Shown in pieces: positions 17,630-26,907 of a stretch of DNA of 64,000 nucleotides; the stretch's first letter is position 1; every line of letters begins with the position of its first letter. Source of the stretch: Allobosea sp. BH3 (GTDB lineage Bacteria; Pseudomonadota; Alphaproteobacteria; Rhizobiales; Beijerinckiaceae); contig NZ_JAIMCA010000004.1 in NCBI RefSeq assembly GCF_025499465.1, positions 682,001 to 746,000 of the forward strand. The letters are read 5' to 3'. The translations under genes and the position numbers were made by a program. The notes under the pieces are model-generated. The model saw nothing but the letters and a program-made list of their open reading frames with translations. It was not told the origin of the DNA and did not search any database.

Positions 17630-19647
17630 CCGTGCCAGCCCCCTTCGCCATCAACGGCCGCTTCCTGACCCAGAGCCTCACGGGCGTTCAGCGCTACGCC
17701 CGCAACGTCGTAGCAGCGCTGGACGACACCAGCCTTGGCCGCGAAGCTACGCTGCTCGCGCCGCAGGGAGCGACCGATCCCGGCCTGACGGATATCACGC
17801 TGCGTCGCGTCGGGCCGCTTTCCGGCCATGCCTGGGAGCAGGCCGTCCTGCCGCTGCGCGCCGAGGGACGCCTGCTCAACCTCTGCAACACCGCGCCTGC
17901 CCTCAAGCGCGACCAGATCGTCTGCATCCACGACGCCAACGTCTTCACCGCGCCAGAGAGCTATGGCCGGGCCTTCCGGACGCTCTACGGCACGCTGCAA
18001 CCGCTGCTCGCTCGCCGCGCCGCACGCATCACCACCGTGTCACAGGCATCGGCGCGCCAGATCGCCCGCTACCTGCCGCTGCGGGCGCAGGACATCGCCG
18101 TGCTGCCCAACGGCCACGAGCACGCCCTCGCCTGGAACCCCGCGCGCGCCGACTATGCGCCTTTGATCCTCGCGCAACTCGACGGGCGCCCCTTCGTGCT
18201 GGCTCTGGGCTCCCAGGCCCGCCACAAGAACCTGAAGCTCCTGGTCGATGCAGCACCGGCCCTTGCCGGGCTCGGCATCGAGATCGTGGTGGCGGGCGGC
18301 GGCGGCGGCGTCTTCGCGCCGGAGACGCTCGCGGCGGCGCCGAACCTCCATGCTGTCGGCCGCGTCTCCGACGACGATCTCGCCTTCCTGATGGAGCGCG
18401 CGCTCGGACTGGTCTTCCCGTCTTGGACCGAGGGCTTCGGCCTGCCGATCGTCGAGGCGATGGCGCGGGGCTGCCCGGTCGTCTCATCCGACCGGGCGAG
18501 CATGCCGGAGGTCTGCGGCGATGCCGCGCTGATGGCCTCACCCGCCGATCCGGCCGCCTGGATCGCTCATGTGAAGGCGCTGCGCGACGAGCCCTCCCTG
18601 CGCACGGAGCTGATCGGACGCGGCCACGAGCAGGTGAAGGCGTTCTCCTGGCGGGCCACGGCCGAGGGCTATGCCGAGCTGATGCGGCAGCCCCTGGCAC
18701 GCCTGCCGGCGCGCCCGGCCGCACCGCCTTCAGTCAAGATTGCCGTCGCCATCGCCACACGCGGGCGGCCCGAGATCGTGGCCGCGACGGTGAAGCATCT
18801 GCTTGCCACCCAGACCCTGAAACCCACCACGACCATCATCTCCTGCATCGATCCCGCCGACGCCGGGGATCTCGTCGCGCACAAGGACGTAACGGTCGTC
18901 ACCGGCCCGGCGGGGCTGGCCGCGCAGCGCAACACCGCGCTCGCCCATCTGCCGGCGGAGACGGAGATCGTCGTCTTCTTCGACGACGATTTCGTCGCTC
19001 ATGGCGACTGGCTTTCGGTGGCGGCGCAGAGCTTCCGGGACGAGGCGGAGTTGGTCTGTTTCACCGGCAGAGTCGTGGCCGATGGCGTGACAGGCCCCGG
19101 CGTCGGCTTCGAGGAAGCGCTGCGCCTCGTTGCAGCGGCCGCGCCGAGCGGAGGGCGCTGGACCGAGCCCTTCAGCCCCTATGGCTGCAACATGGCGTTC
19201 CGGGCATCCGCCATCGAGGAGCTGCGCTTCGACGAGCGGCTGGTGCTCTATGGCTGGCTTGAGGACCGCGATTTCGGAAGCGCTCTCGCGCGACGCGGCG
19301 GTCGCCTCGTCAAGTCGCCTGATGCGACCGGCGTCCATATGGGGGTCAAGGGCGGCCGCCTCTCGGGCGAGCGCCTCGGCTATTCGCAGGTCGCCAATCC
19401 GCTCTACATGCTGCTCAAGGGCACGATGACACCGCGCCAGGTGGCCGGGCAGCTTTTCCGCAACCTTGCGAGCAATTTTGGCAAGGCCTTCCGGCCCGAG
19501 CCGTTCATCGACCGCCGCGGGCGGGTCAGGGGCAACCTCATTGCCTTCGCCGATCTCTTGCGCGGGCGGCTTGCGCCCGAGCGCGCGGCACTCCTCGACC
19601 CAAGACCTTCTCCGCCCATGCTCCAGCCTCAGGTGAAGACGCGATGA
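17626..19647 (+). CDS. Two-domain glycosyltransferase: GT4 fused to GT2
   Basis: A 673-residue protein made of two complete transferases. The N-terminal part (about 1-350) is GT4: INGRFLTQSLTGVQRYARN, ALGSQARHKNLKLLVDA and EGFGLPIVEAMARGCPV with its E-x7-E. The C-terminal part (about 365-600) is GT2: VAIATRGRPEIVAATVKHLL and FFDDDFVAHGDWL, the DxD metal site. Such fusions add two sugars in sequence to one acceptor. The start overlaps the upstream stop, and the stop overlaps the next start, showing translational coupling. Confidence 0.9.
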   Translation: MTVPAPFAINGRFLTQSLTGVQRYARNVVAALDDTSLGREATLLAPQGATDPGLTDITLRRVGPLSGHAWEQAVLPLRAEGRLLNLCNTAPALKRDQIVCIHDANVFTAPESYGRAFRTLYGTLQPLLARRAARITTVSQASARQIARYLPLRAQDIAVLPNGHEHALAWNPARADYAPLILAQLDGRPFVLALGSQARHKNLKLLVDAAPALAGLGIEIVVAGGGGGVFAPETLAAAPNLHAVGRVSDDDLAFLMERALGLVFPSWTEGFGLPIVEAMARGCPVVSSDRASMPEVCGDAALMASPADPAAWIAHVKALRDEPSLRTELIGRGHEQVKAFSWRATAEGYAELMRQPLARLPARPAAPPSVKIAVAIATRGRPEIVAATVKHLLATQTLKPTTTIISCIDPADAGDLVAHKDVTVVTGPAGLAAQRNTALAHLPAETEIVVFFDDDFVAHGDWLSVAAQSFRDEAELVCFTGRVVADGVTGPGVGFEEALRLVAAAAPSGGRWTEPFSPYGCNMAFRASAIEELRFDERLVLYGWLEDRDFGSALARRGGRLVKSPDATGVHMGVKGGRLSGERLGYSQVANPLYMLLKGTMTPRQVAGQLFRNLASNFGKAFRPEPFIDRRGRVRGNLIAFADLLRGRLAPERAALLDPRPSPPMLQPQVKTR

Positions 19648-21332
19648 TGCATAAGAGTCTCGTTCCGGGAAGCCGCTTGCCGCGCATCTGGCCTGTCGAG
19701 GACCGCTCGGTCGAACGTGCGGACGAGGGGCCTGCCGCGCTGCTTCGGGCGATGGCGGCGATCGCTTATCGGCACAGGGGCAAGCTGCTCATCTGGACCC
19801 TGCTCTGCGTCGCGGCCGCGGCGATCTACGCCCGCTCGCGCGAGCCGGTCTATACGGCGACGGCCAGCGTGCTCCTGGAACCGCGCCGGCAGGCGGCGAC
19901 CTCGGCGCGTGAAGTGGCCGCTCCCGCGACACTCGATCTCAGCCGCGCCGACAGCGAGATTCAGGTCATCCGCTCGGAGCGGCTGCTGGCGACCGTCTTC
20001 GACAGCCTGGGCCTCGCCAGCCACCCCGAGCTCCAGCCACGGCCTCCGAGCCTTCTGCGGCAGCTTATATCCAGCGTGACTGGTAAGCCCTCCGAGACGA
20101 AGGATGGCGCCCAGCCTGCCGCGCGCAGCACCGCGGGAACAGGCGCGGCGCCCAGGATAGAGCCGCGGCAGATGGCCTTCGCCAATTTCGCCAGCCGCAT
20201 CACCACGCGCCGCGTCGGCCAGTCCTATGTCATCGAGATCTCCTACGTCTCCTCCGATCCCGAGCTGCCGGCGCGGGTCGCCAACGCTGCCGCCTCCGCC
20301 TATCTGCTGCAATCGGTCGGCGCCAAGGCGGATGCGGCAGCGAGCGGCGCGGAGTTCCTGCAGGGAAGGCTCGATGCGCTGTCCGCTCAGGTCAAGGCAG
20401 CAACCGACGCCGTCCGCGAGGGCAGCCTGCCGAACCTGCCGACGCCCGATGCCGATGCCCGGATCATCGGCGCGGCGCTGGCACCGCTGGGACCGTCGGG
20501 GCCCGGTTCGACGCTGATCGTCATCTTCGGCGCGGTCTTGGGGCTGATGACCGGCTTCTTCGCTTTGGCGGTCGCCGGGCTCTTCGACCGACGCATCCGC
20601 ACCGGCGAGGCCCTGCAGCGCGAAACGGGCTTGCTCTGCCTGGCTAGCGTCCCCGATGCGGCACATTGGAGTGGCCGGGCGCGCCGGGCCGCTCCGGAAA
20701 TGGAGCGGCTCGCCGTCACGGGCGAGGATAGAGGATTCGGCGCTGCCATAAGCGACCTGCGTACCGCCATCGAGATCGCCGCCCCCGCCGATGCCGAGGG
20801 CGGGCATCGCATCATCGCCTTCTGCTCCGCGAAGCCAGGCGCCGGAAACACGCTCCTTACGATGAATCTGGCGCATCTAATCAATCAGAGCGGCCGCCAC
20901 GTCACCGTCATCAATGGAGAAAGCATCTGGTATCCGCAGGACCTGAATGGCTTGCCGGGTACGGCTTCGATCGTGGACGCCTTGGCAGCGCGCAGCACAC
21001 CGCCGGAAAAGATCGTGTTCTTCGACCTCGACGGCATCGCCGTGCTGCCGATCCACTCCGCCAATGCCCAGCGCAACCGCGTCGCCGACCTCTGCTCGCC
21101 GGCAGTGGCGCAGATCCTCGCCTATGCCGCCAGCAAGGGCGATGTCCTGCTGGACCTGCCGTCGTTCTCGGGGTCGGCAGAAGGGCTGGCGCTGGCCAAG
21201 CATGCCGACGCCGTCATCCTGACAGTCGCGGCCGGACGCAACAGCGTCGAGGAGATCGACGCCCTCGCCCGCTCGCTGGCGCGCGTGGACGCGAATGTCA
21301 TCGGCGCGGTGGTGAATCGTGCCGGGCGGTGA
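19644..21332 (+). CDS. Wzz/GumC-type chain-length protein with degenerate tyrosine-kinase domain
   Basis: A 562-residue polysaccharide co-polymerase. A basic N-terminus leads to a first membrane segment (about 46-64) and a Wzz domain (about 68-190). The periplasmic part is short, and the second membrane segment is at about 288-313. The C-terminal cytoplasmic domain keeps the BY-kinase fold, but its Walker A is SAKPGAGNTLL (about 394-404), where the essential Lys is Asn. The Walker A' DxD is replaced by INGESIW, and no Tyr cluster ends the protein. It should regulate chain length without kinase activity. Compare the intact kinase at 56510-58768. Confidence 0.87.
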   Translation: MMHKSLVPGSRLPRIWPVEDRSVERADEGPAALLRAMAAIAYRHRGKLLIWTLLCVAAAAIYARSREPVYTATASVLLEPRRQAATSAREVAAPATLDLSRADSEIQVIRSERLLATVFDSLGLASHPELQPRPPSLLRQLISSVTGKPSETKDGAQPAARSTAGTGAAPRIEPRQMAFANFASRITTRRVGQSYVIEISYVSSDPELPARVANAAASAYLLQSVGAKADAAASGAEFLQGRLDALSAQVKAATDAVREGSLPNLPTPDADARIIGAALAPLGPSGPGSTLIVIFGAVLGLMTGFFALAVAGLFDRRIRTGEALQRETGLLCLASVPDAAHWSGRARRAAPEMERLAVTGEDRGFGAAISDLRTAIEIAAPADAEGGHRIIAFCSAKPGAGNTLLTMNLAHLINQSGRHVTVINGESIWYPQDLNGLPGTASIVDALAARSTPPEKIVFFDLDGIAVLPIHSANAQRNRVADLCSPAVAQILAYAASKGDVLLDLPSFSGSAEGLALAKHADAVILTVAAGRNSVEEIDALARSLARVDANVIGAVVNRAGR

Positions 21333-21393
21333 AACCTCCGCCGCAGGAACTCCGGGCGCCGGAAAGGCAGGCCCGGGCAGAGCAAGCAGCAGC

Positions 21394-22188
21394 ATGCGTC
21401 ACATCATCGCCACGGGAGCAAAGAGGCTCGGCGCCGGCGCCCTCTCCACCTTGGCTTCGCGCCAGGATCTGCGTCGGCTCGTGTTCAATGCCCTGCGGCT
21501 GAGGCGGCCGGAGATCATGTCGCTGCGGGCCGTCGATGAAGTCCGGTTCCTCGGCTACGCCTTTGACCGCATCGACCTTTCGAGATCGCAAATCCTCCAG
21601 GATCTTTGGGTCTGTTTCGAGCTTGGCGAGAAGCGCAGCGGCTATTTCGTCGAATTCGGCGCCACCAACGGGCTGACCAACAGCAACAGCTGGCTGCTGG
21701 AGAATGGCTTTGGCTGGACCGGGATTCTCGCCGAGCCCAATCCGGTCTGGCATGCCGATCTCGACCGCAACCGAAGCTGCGCCGTCGACAAGCGCTGCGT
21801 CTATACCCATTCGGGCCAGGTTCTCTCCTTCGTCTCTCCGGAGGATCCGGAGCTAGGCGGCATCTCCGACACCGCTGGCCACGATCATTTCGCCGAGATC
21901 AGGAAGTCCGCATCGAAGTTCGACGTCTCCACGGTATCGCTGGCCGACCTGCTCGACGAGCACGGAGCGCCCGAGATCATCGACTACATGTCGATCGACA
22001 CCGAAGGCAGCGAGCTCGACATCCTACAAGCGTTCAATTTCCGCCGCCGCCGTGTCCGTCTGCTCTCTGTCGAGCATAGCCACAGCCCGCAGGAGCGGAA
22101 GATCGATCTTTTCCTCGCCTCCCATGGATACAGGCGCCGGTTTCCGGAGTTTTCGCAATGGGATGGCTGGTACATAGGCGAGATCTGA
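21394..22188 (+). CDS. FkbM-family methyltransferase
   Basis: A 264-residue protein. Key segments are SQILQDLWVCFELGEK, FVEFGATNGLTNSNSWLLE (SAM motif I, about 85-103), GWTGILAEPNP and YMSIDTEGSELDILQAF (about 198-214), the FkbM signature. Enzymes of this group O-methylate sugars or polyketides. An ATG at 21394 is preferred over a GTG at 21319 inside the previous gene because homologous sequence starts near it. It is the second methyltransferase of the operon. Confidence 0.85.
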   Translation: MRHIIATGAKRLGAGALSTLASRQDLRRLVFNALRLRRPEIMSLRAVDEVRFLGYAFDRIDLSRSQILQDLWVCFELGEKRSGYFVEFGATNGLTNSNSWLLENGFGWTGILAEPNPVWHADLDRNRSCAVDKRCVYTHSGQVLSFVSPEDPELGGISDTAGHDHFAEIRKSASKFDVSTVSLADLLDEHGAPEIIDYMSIDTEGSELDILQAFNFRRRRVRLLSVEHSHSPQERKIDLFLASHGYRRRFPEFSQWDGWYIGEI

Positions 22189-22239
22189 TGCTCCACCTCG
22201 CATGTCTGCTCGGCTCACGGCGCAGGGAGAATGCGGGCG

Positions 22240-23250
22240 ATGCCTGAGCTGCCCCGACTCGCGGTCGTCATCACCTGCTGGAACTACCAGGAGTACGTTG
22301 GGCGCGCGATCGCCAGCGTGCTCAGCCAAGGCCGGGAGGATTGCGAGCTGATCGTCGTCGACGATGGCTCGACGGATGGGTCCTGGGACGTGATCGCCGC
22401 CGCCGGCGTCAACGCTTTCCGTATCCCCAATAGCGGCCAGCGCGCCGCTTGCCTCTACGGCTTCGAGCGTACGCGCGCGCCCTTCGTGCTGTTCCTCGAC
22501 GCTGACGACGAACTGAAGCCCGATTCGCTCGCCGCCATCATCGCCCAGCTCGATCCCGAAGTGGCAAAGCTCCAGTTCGCCCTCACCCGCATCGACCATG
22601 GCGGGAGGACCATCAGCGGCGCCATCCCCGCGCTGACGGCCTTTCGTCAGCGTGAGGAACTCGTCCAGCGGGTACTGGAAAGCGGCGCCTACGCGACGCC
22701 GCCGACCTCAGGGAACGTCTTTCGGCGGGATGTCTGCGAACTCCTGCGTGAAGCCGATTATGACCGCGCCGTAGACGGGGTGATCCTCTTTGCCGCGCCG
22801 TTCATGGGCGACGTCGTCAGCTTGCCGGACGAACTCGGGCTCTATCGCGTTCATGACCGCAACGATTCCGGCCTCGGCCGGGCGCTCGATCCCGTAGCCT
22901 TGCAGCGCGACCTGCGGCGCTTCAGCGCCCGCATGGAGCATCTGCGCGTCATCGCGGCCCGCTACGGCCGTGCCGACGAGATCAGCCAGCCGCAGGACAC
23001 CTATTTTCATCTTGAGCGCAGCTTCTATTTCGCCATCGCCACCGGGCAGCGGCCGCCCTTCGGCATGTTCCGGCGTCTCATGGCCCGCCATTGGCGCGAA
23101 CAACCGCCGTCGCGCACGAAGCTCGCCATGGCCGGTTTCTTCCTTCTGGCGATGGCGCTGCCCACCCGCCGCGCCAAGCAGGGCCTAGCCTATCGCCTGA
23201 ATGCCGGCGAGCGGACACCTTCCGGCCTGTTCAAAGCCGTGATGCGCTAA
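22240..23250 (+). CDS. GT2-family glycosyltransferase
   Basis: A 336-residue GT-A enzyme starting AVVITCWNYQEYVGRAIASV, with VVDDGSTDGS (about 37-46) and the DxD-type LFLDADDELKP (about 84-94). The C-terminal 80 residues hold a basic, partly hydrophobic tail that may attach it to the membrane. AGGGAGA stands 9 bases before the ATG at 22240 but directly next to the ATG at 22231, so the former is chosen. It is the last gene of the first + strand block and ends 4 bp from the convergent flippase. Confidence 0.88.
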   Translation: MPELPRLAVVITCWNYQEYVGRAIASVLSQGREDCELIVVDDGSTDGSWDVIAAAGVNAFRIPNSGQRAACLYGFERTRAPFVLFLDADDELKPDSLAAIIAQLDPEVAKLQFALTRIDHGGRTISGAIPALTAFRQREELVQRVLESGAYATPPTSGNVFRRDVCELLREADYDRAVDGVILFAAPFMGDVVSLPDELGLYRVHDRNDSGLGRALDPVALQRDLRRFSARMEHLRVIAARYGRADEISQPQDTYFHLERSFYFAIATGQRPPFGMFRRLMARHWREQPPSRTKLAMAGFFLLAMALPTRRAKQGLAYRLNAGERTPSGLFKAVMR

Positions 23251-23254
23251 GGCG

Positions 23255-24694
23255 TCACCAGCGATCCGCCAGTTCGAGACGCCCGCCGCCGAGCAGGAGC
23301 CGCATGCCGAGCCCGAGGAGGGTCGCGACATAGAGCCCTGCGCCCGCCGCGGCGACGAGGGCGATTTCGACGAAGCCGGGAAGTCCGAGCGGGGCGAGAT
23401 GGTGGCGCAGGGCCAGCACGCCGCCGGCCATCACGACGGCAGCGATCGCGACTTTCCAGATATTGGCGAGCTGCGCCATCAGGCTGATGCCGACCAGCGC
23501 GCGCACTTGAAACAGATAGACGACGAACATCAGGCCGGACAGCAACACCCGCCCATAGCCGACGCCGAGCACACCGAAGCTGTAGAACGCTGCCGAAATT
23601 AGGATGAGGCGCAGGCTCAGATCGCAGAGATTCATCCGGAAGATGATGTAGGGCCGGTCGATGGCGAGGCTGAGCGAATAGAGCGTCTGGAAATAGGGGA
23701 TCGGCATCACCGCCAGCGCCAGCAGTTGCAGCAGCGGTGCGGCCTCGATCCATTTCGGGCCTAGCAGCAGCGCAACGACGAGATCGGCCGTCAACGCGAT
23801 GCCGAGGCTCGCCGGAACCGCGATGAGCATGGCGAAGCGCGCGGCCTTGAGGAAGGCGAAGCGCAGCCGCTCCCGGTCATTGCTGATCCGGGCGAAGGCC
23901 GCCATGACCGGCTGCAGCGCTGGGCCGATCAGGCTTTGCGTCGGCAGCACCGCCATGTCGTTTGCGACGGTGTAGGGCCCGAGGCTCTCCTTGCCCTTCA
24001 CAGCGCCGATCAGCAGCCGGTCGAACTGCCAGTTCAGCGCCGCCACCAGCTGCGCCGAGCTGAACCAGCCGAAAAAGCCGGCGAAATCCCGCAGCCTTGC
24101 GAGTGAAAGTCGCGGCCGGTAGGGCGCGAGCACATAGGAGGCGGCGACCGCCGCGACGGAAACGGCCGTGAAATTGGCGACGAGCGCCCAATAGCTGCCG
24201 CCGAGCAGGAGAGTCGCCATCGCCGCGGCGAAGGCGACGATCTTGCCGACGACCTCCATGATGAAGGTCTGCCGGAAACCGAGCTCGCGCATCGCGAAGA
24301 CCATTGCGGGGCTGGCGAAACCACGAGCAACCGGCCCTAACGCCAAAGTGCAGATCACGGGCGTAAGCGCAGGCTCGCCGTTGAAGGCCGCGAAGGGCCA
24401 GGCGCCCGCCAGCAAGATCAGCGCGATGACGCTGCTGCGGATGACGGCGAGCGTGAAGCCAGTATCGAGTTGCTCCGTCTCGATATTCTCGAGCCTGACC
24501 AGCGCCTGGACAACGGGAACCTCGAGCACGGTATCGACGATCAGCACCAAGGTCAGCGCCATCGCGACAAGGCCGAAATCCGCCGGCGTCAGCATCCGCG
24601 CGAAGACCAGAAGCGTGACGAAATCGATGCCACGCCCGAGGAATCGCGAGGAGACCAGCCATCCGGCACCCAGCAGGGTCTTCATCGCGAGCAT
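23255..24694 (-). CDS. Wzx-type polysaccharide flippase 1
   Basis: A 479-residue membrane protein with about twelve to fourteen helices. It begins GAGWLVSSRFLGRGIDFVTL and FARMLTPADFGLVAMALTL, the N-terminal signature of the MOP superfamily (RfbX/Wzx). NWQFDRLLIGAVKGKESLG in the middle is also typical. It flips lipid-linked repeat units to the periplasmic face. It reads against the first EPS operon and follows the HAD gene by 18 bp, forming a two-gene minus-strand unit. Confidence 0.9.
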   Translation of the reverse strand: MLAMKTLLGAGWLVSSRFLGRGIDFVTLLVFARMLTPADFGLVAMALTLVLIVDTVLEVPVVQALVRLENIETEQLDTGFTLAVIRSSVIALILLAGAWPFAAFNGEPALTPVICTLALGPVARGFASPAMVFAMRELGFRQTFIMEVVGKIVAFAAAMATLLLGGSYWALVANFTAVSVAAVAASYVLAPYRPRLSLARLRDFAGFFGWFSSAQLVAALNWQFDRLLIGAVKGKESLGPYTVANDMAVLPTQSLIGPALQPVMAAFARISNDRERLRFAFLKAARFAMLIAVPASLGIALTADLVVALLLGPKWIEAAPLLQLLALAVMPIPYFQTLYSLSLAIDRPYIIFRMNLCDLSLRLILISAAFYSFGVLGVGYGRVLLSGLMFVVYLFQVRALVGISLMAQLANIWKVAIAAVVMAGGVLALRHHLAPLGLPGFVEIALVAAAGAGLYVATLLGLGMRLLLGGGRLELADRW

Positions 24695-24712
24695 GGCGGC
24701 ATCCGCAATCGA

Positions 24713-26677
24713 TCAGCGATAGCGCTGCGCGGACAGGCCCCGCAGCATATGGGCCGCCTCGACTGCGGCCAGCAACGCCGGACGCAGGATCGAGAACTCG
24801 CGAGCGATGGCACCTTCGCGCCAGAGATGCGAGCGGATCAGCCTGATCCGGCCGATCAGGCTCGCGCCGCTATCCGGCCGAATGGTACTGACGATATCCG
24901 GCCGGCCGAAATCGACGGAGCGATCGCCAACCTCCAAGGCGAAGACATCGGACGAACTCGGGTTGATGATCGCCCGCTTGAGCTGCGGCCAGGCGCGCTC
25001 TGCGTCGGCGAGCACAGTCGCGCCGTCCGTCAGGTCGTCAATATAGGCGAGCACGCTGCCGAGCATGGCGTTGCCGGCGGCCGGGTCGATCACGCCATGA
25101 CGGATGTCACCGCAGTTGGACACGACTTCGCCTGCCTCGCCCTCCCCGAAATCGCGGACAGATGCGACGGCCGGCTCGAAAAGGCTCTCGATCAGATGCC
25201 AGTAGCGCAGGATCGTCGTCTCGATCCGGAGCGGATTGTAGAGATTCTCCTCGACGACGAGGCCGGCGACCCGCGGGAAATGCTCCTCGCTGAGCCCCTT
25301 GTAGTTGCAGCGGGCGAATTGCAGCGTCTCGATCGCAAGCCCAGGAAAGCCGGCAGCGAGGAGCCGCTGCGTGCTGCCATAGAGGCCAGTGTCGCAAAGG
25401 AGCACCCGCGTGGCACCTCCGCGTACAGCGTCGAAATGGCGGCTGAAAAGGTCGTTCTGCCGCTCGATGGCGGCAAGCGCCTCCCGCCCCTCCTCGCTCT
25501 CGAGAAGTGCATAGAATTCCGCCGGGACGAAACGACGCCGCCAGCGCTCCGACGGTACTTCACATCCGCCGCTCAGCGCCTGGGCCACATCGGCGAAGCT
25601 GCCACCCGCGAACTCGCGGCCAAGCTCGTCCAGTGCCGCCGGACTTCGCCTCACCACCGCGGAACGCGCAGCGGCAAGCCGCGAGATCATCAGGTTCTCG
25701 CGCCGAACCGGAAGCGGCAGTTTCAGCCGCTCCATCACGCGCTCGAACGCTTCACGGATGCCGATGCCACCGCGAGCGCAAAACAACAGCACAGCCTCGT
25801 CCTCGCCCTTCTGGGCCTGATCGGCATAAAGCCAGATGCGCAGGCAGAATTCCGCAACGATCGGGCCGAGCACGTCCCGGCCGAAGCAGGCCGCCTCATG
25901 GCGGAAGGGCGGGGTCCGCCCTCGCATGCGCCGGCCCATCCGGCGTCCAAGCTCCGTTAGGCCACCATCAAGGCGCGACAGCCGGCGACGCCAGCGGCTA
26001 CGCGGAACATGGACCGTGCCGATTCCCATGGCTGCGGGCCGATCGCGATCCGCTGTCTCGTCGTCGCCGACATGCATCGTCTCTTCGGGCTCGACCCCTT
26101 CCGTCACCATCACCAGACTGAAAAGCCCGCCTTGGCGTTTGGTCAGCCCCTCATCGGCGCTGGAATAGATCCGGTCGAGCAGGCCTGTGCCGTGGAAGTG
26201 CTCGATCAGCTGTCCGAGCTGCGTCGCCGACAAGCCGATGTCGCTGACGGCGACGACGCGCCTGCCCGCTTCGCGATGCCGCCTCAGAAGATCGCCCAGC
26301 GGCCTGTTCGCCGTCAGCGAGGCCTTCTCCACCTCGATCTCGATGCCGAGCCGCGGTTCGATCAGATTCTCCGGCAGGCCGAGCATCTGCAGCTGACGCC
26401 GGACGATGTCGATCGTCCGGACCTCACCACGCCCGCCGGCCGTGTCGAGCGCCCGGAAGGCCAGCTTCTGCGCCTGAAGGCGCGCATCCATCAATGCGTG
26501 GGCACTCACCCTGAAGCCGCCCCGTGCGAGCTGGCCCGCGAAACGGGTCTCGGCCTCCAGGATGCGCGAGCGCTCGGACACCGGCTTGCGCAGCAGCAAC
26601 GTGTCGAAAATATCGGTCGAGATCAGCTTGACCCCGGTGAGGTCGCTGTCGAGCCGCGCGAAGGATCGTTCTGCCAT
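24713..26677 (-). CDS. Large HAD-fold protein of polysaccharide loci, two-domain
   Basis: A 654-residue protein. The N-terminal domain (about 10-220) is HAD-like: LISTDIFDTLLLRKPV carries the nucleophile Asp in the Dx(F)xT form seen in dehalogenase-type members, VVAVSDIGLS is motif II and MHVGDDETAD is motif IV. The C-terminal 400 residues form a separate domain with LLFCARGGIGIREAFERVM and VLLCDTGLYGSTQRLL, segments that recur in large uncharacterised proteins encoded with glycosyltransferases. It may remove or transfer a phosphate-linked group on the polymer; this is inference. An alternative start is 26695. Confidence 0.75.
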   Translation of the reverse strand: MAERSFARLDSDLTGVKLISTDIFDTLLLRKPVSERSRILEAETRFAGQLARGGFRVSAHALMDARLQAQKLAFRALDTAGGRGEVRTIDIVRRQLQMLGLPENLIEPRLGIEIEVEKASLTANRPLGDLLRRHREAGRRVVAVSDIGLSATQLGQLIEHFHGTGLLDRIYSSADEGLTKRQGGLFSLVMVTEGVEPEETMHVGDDETADRDRPAAMGIGTVHVPRSRWRRRLSRLDGGLTELGRRMGRRMRGRTPPFRHEAACFGRDVLGPIVAEFCLRIWLYADQAQKGEDEAVLLFCARGGIGIREAFERVMERLKLPLPVRRENLMISRLAAARSAVVRRSPAALDELGREFAGGSFADVAQALSGGCEVPSERWRRRFVPAEFYALLESEEGREALAAIERQNDLFSRHFDAVRGGATRVLLCDTGLYGSTQRLLAAGFPGLAIETLQFARCNYKGLSEEHFPRVAGLVVEENLYNPLRIETTILRYWHLIESLFEPAVASVRDFGEGEAGEVVSNCGDIRHGVIDPAAGNAMLGSVLAYIDDLTDGATVLADAERAWPQLKRAIINPSSSDVFALEVGDRSVDFGRPDIVSTIRPDSGASLIGRIRLIRSHLWREGAIAREFSILRPALLAAVEAAHMLRGLSAQRYR

Positions 26678-26907
26678 CGCCGTATCTCGCCTCATGTCTC
26701 GCGACTAAGGATCGGCTTCTGCAAAGCAGGTATCATGCCACTGCCTGCTACGGCACCTGCAACCTAATCGGTCGCTGATCTTGGGGTCGCGAAGATTTTA
26801 GCGAAGCACTGAAACAGAACCTGCTCCAGGCGCTGGCCCGGACCTTGCTATGAGCAAGGATAGCGTGAGCATGCACGGTGACGGGGCCGAGGGGGCTGGA
26901 TCTTACG

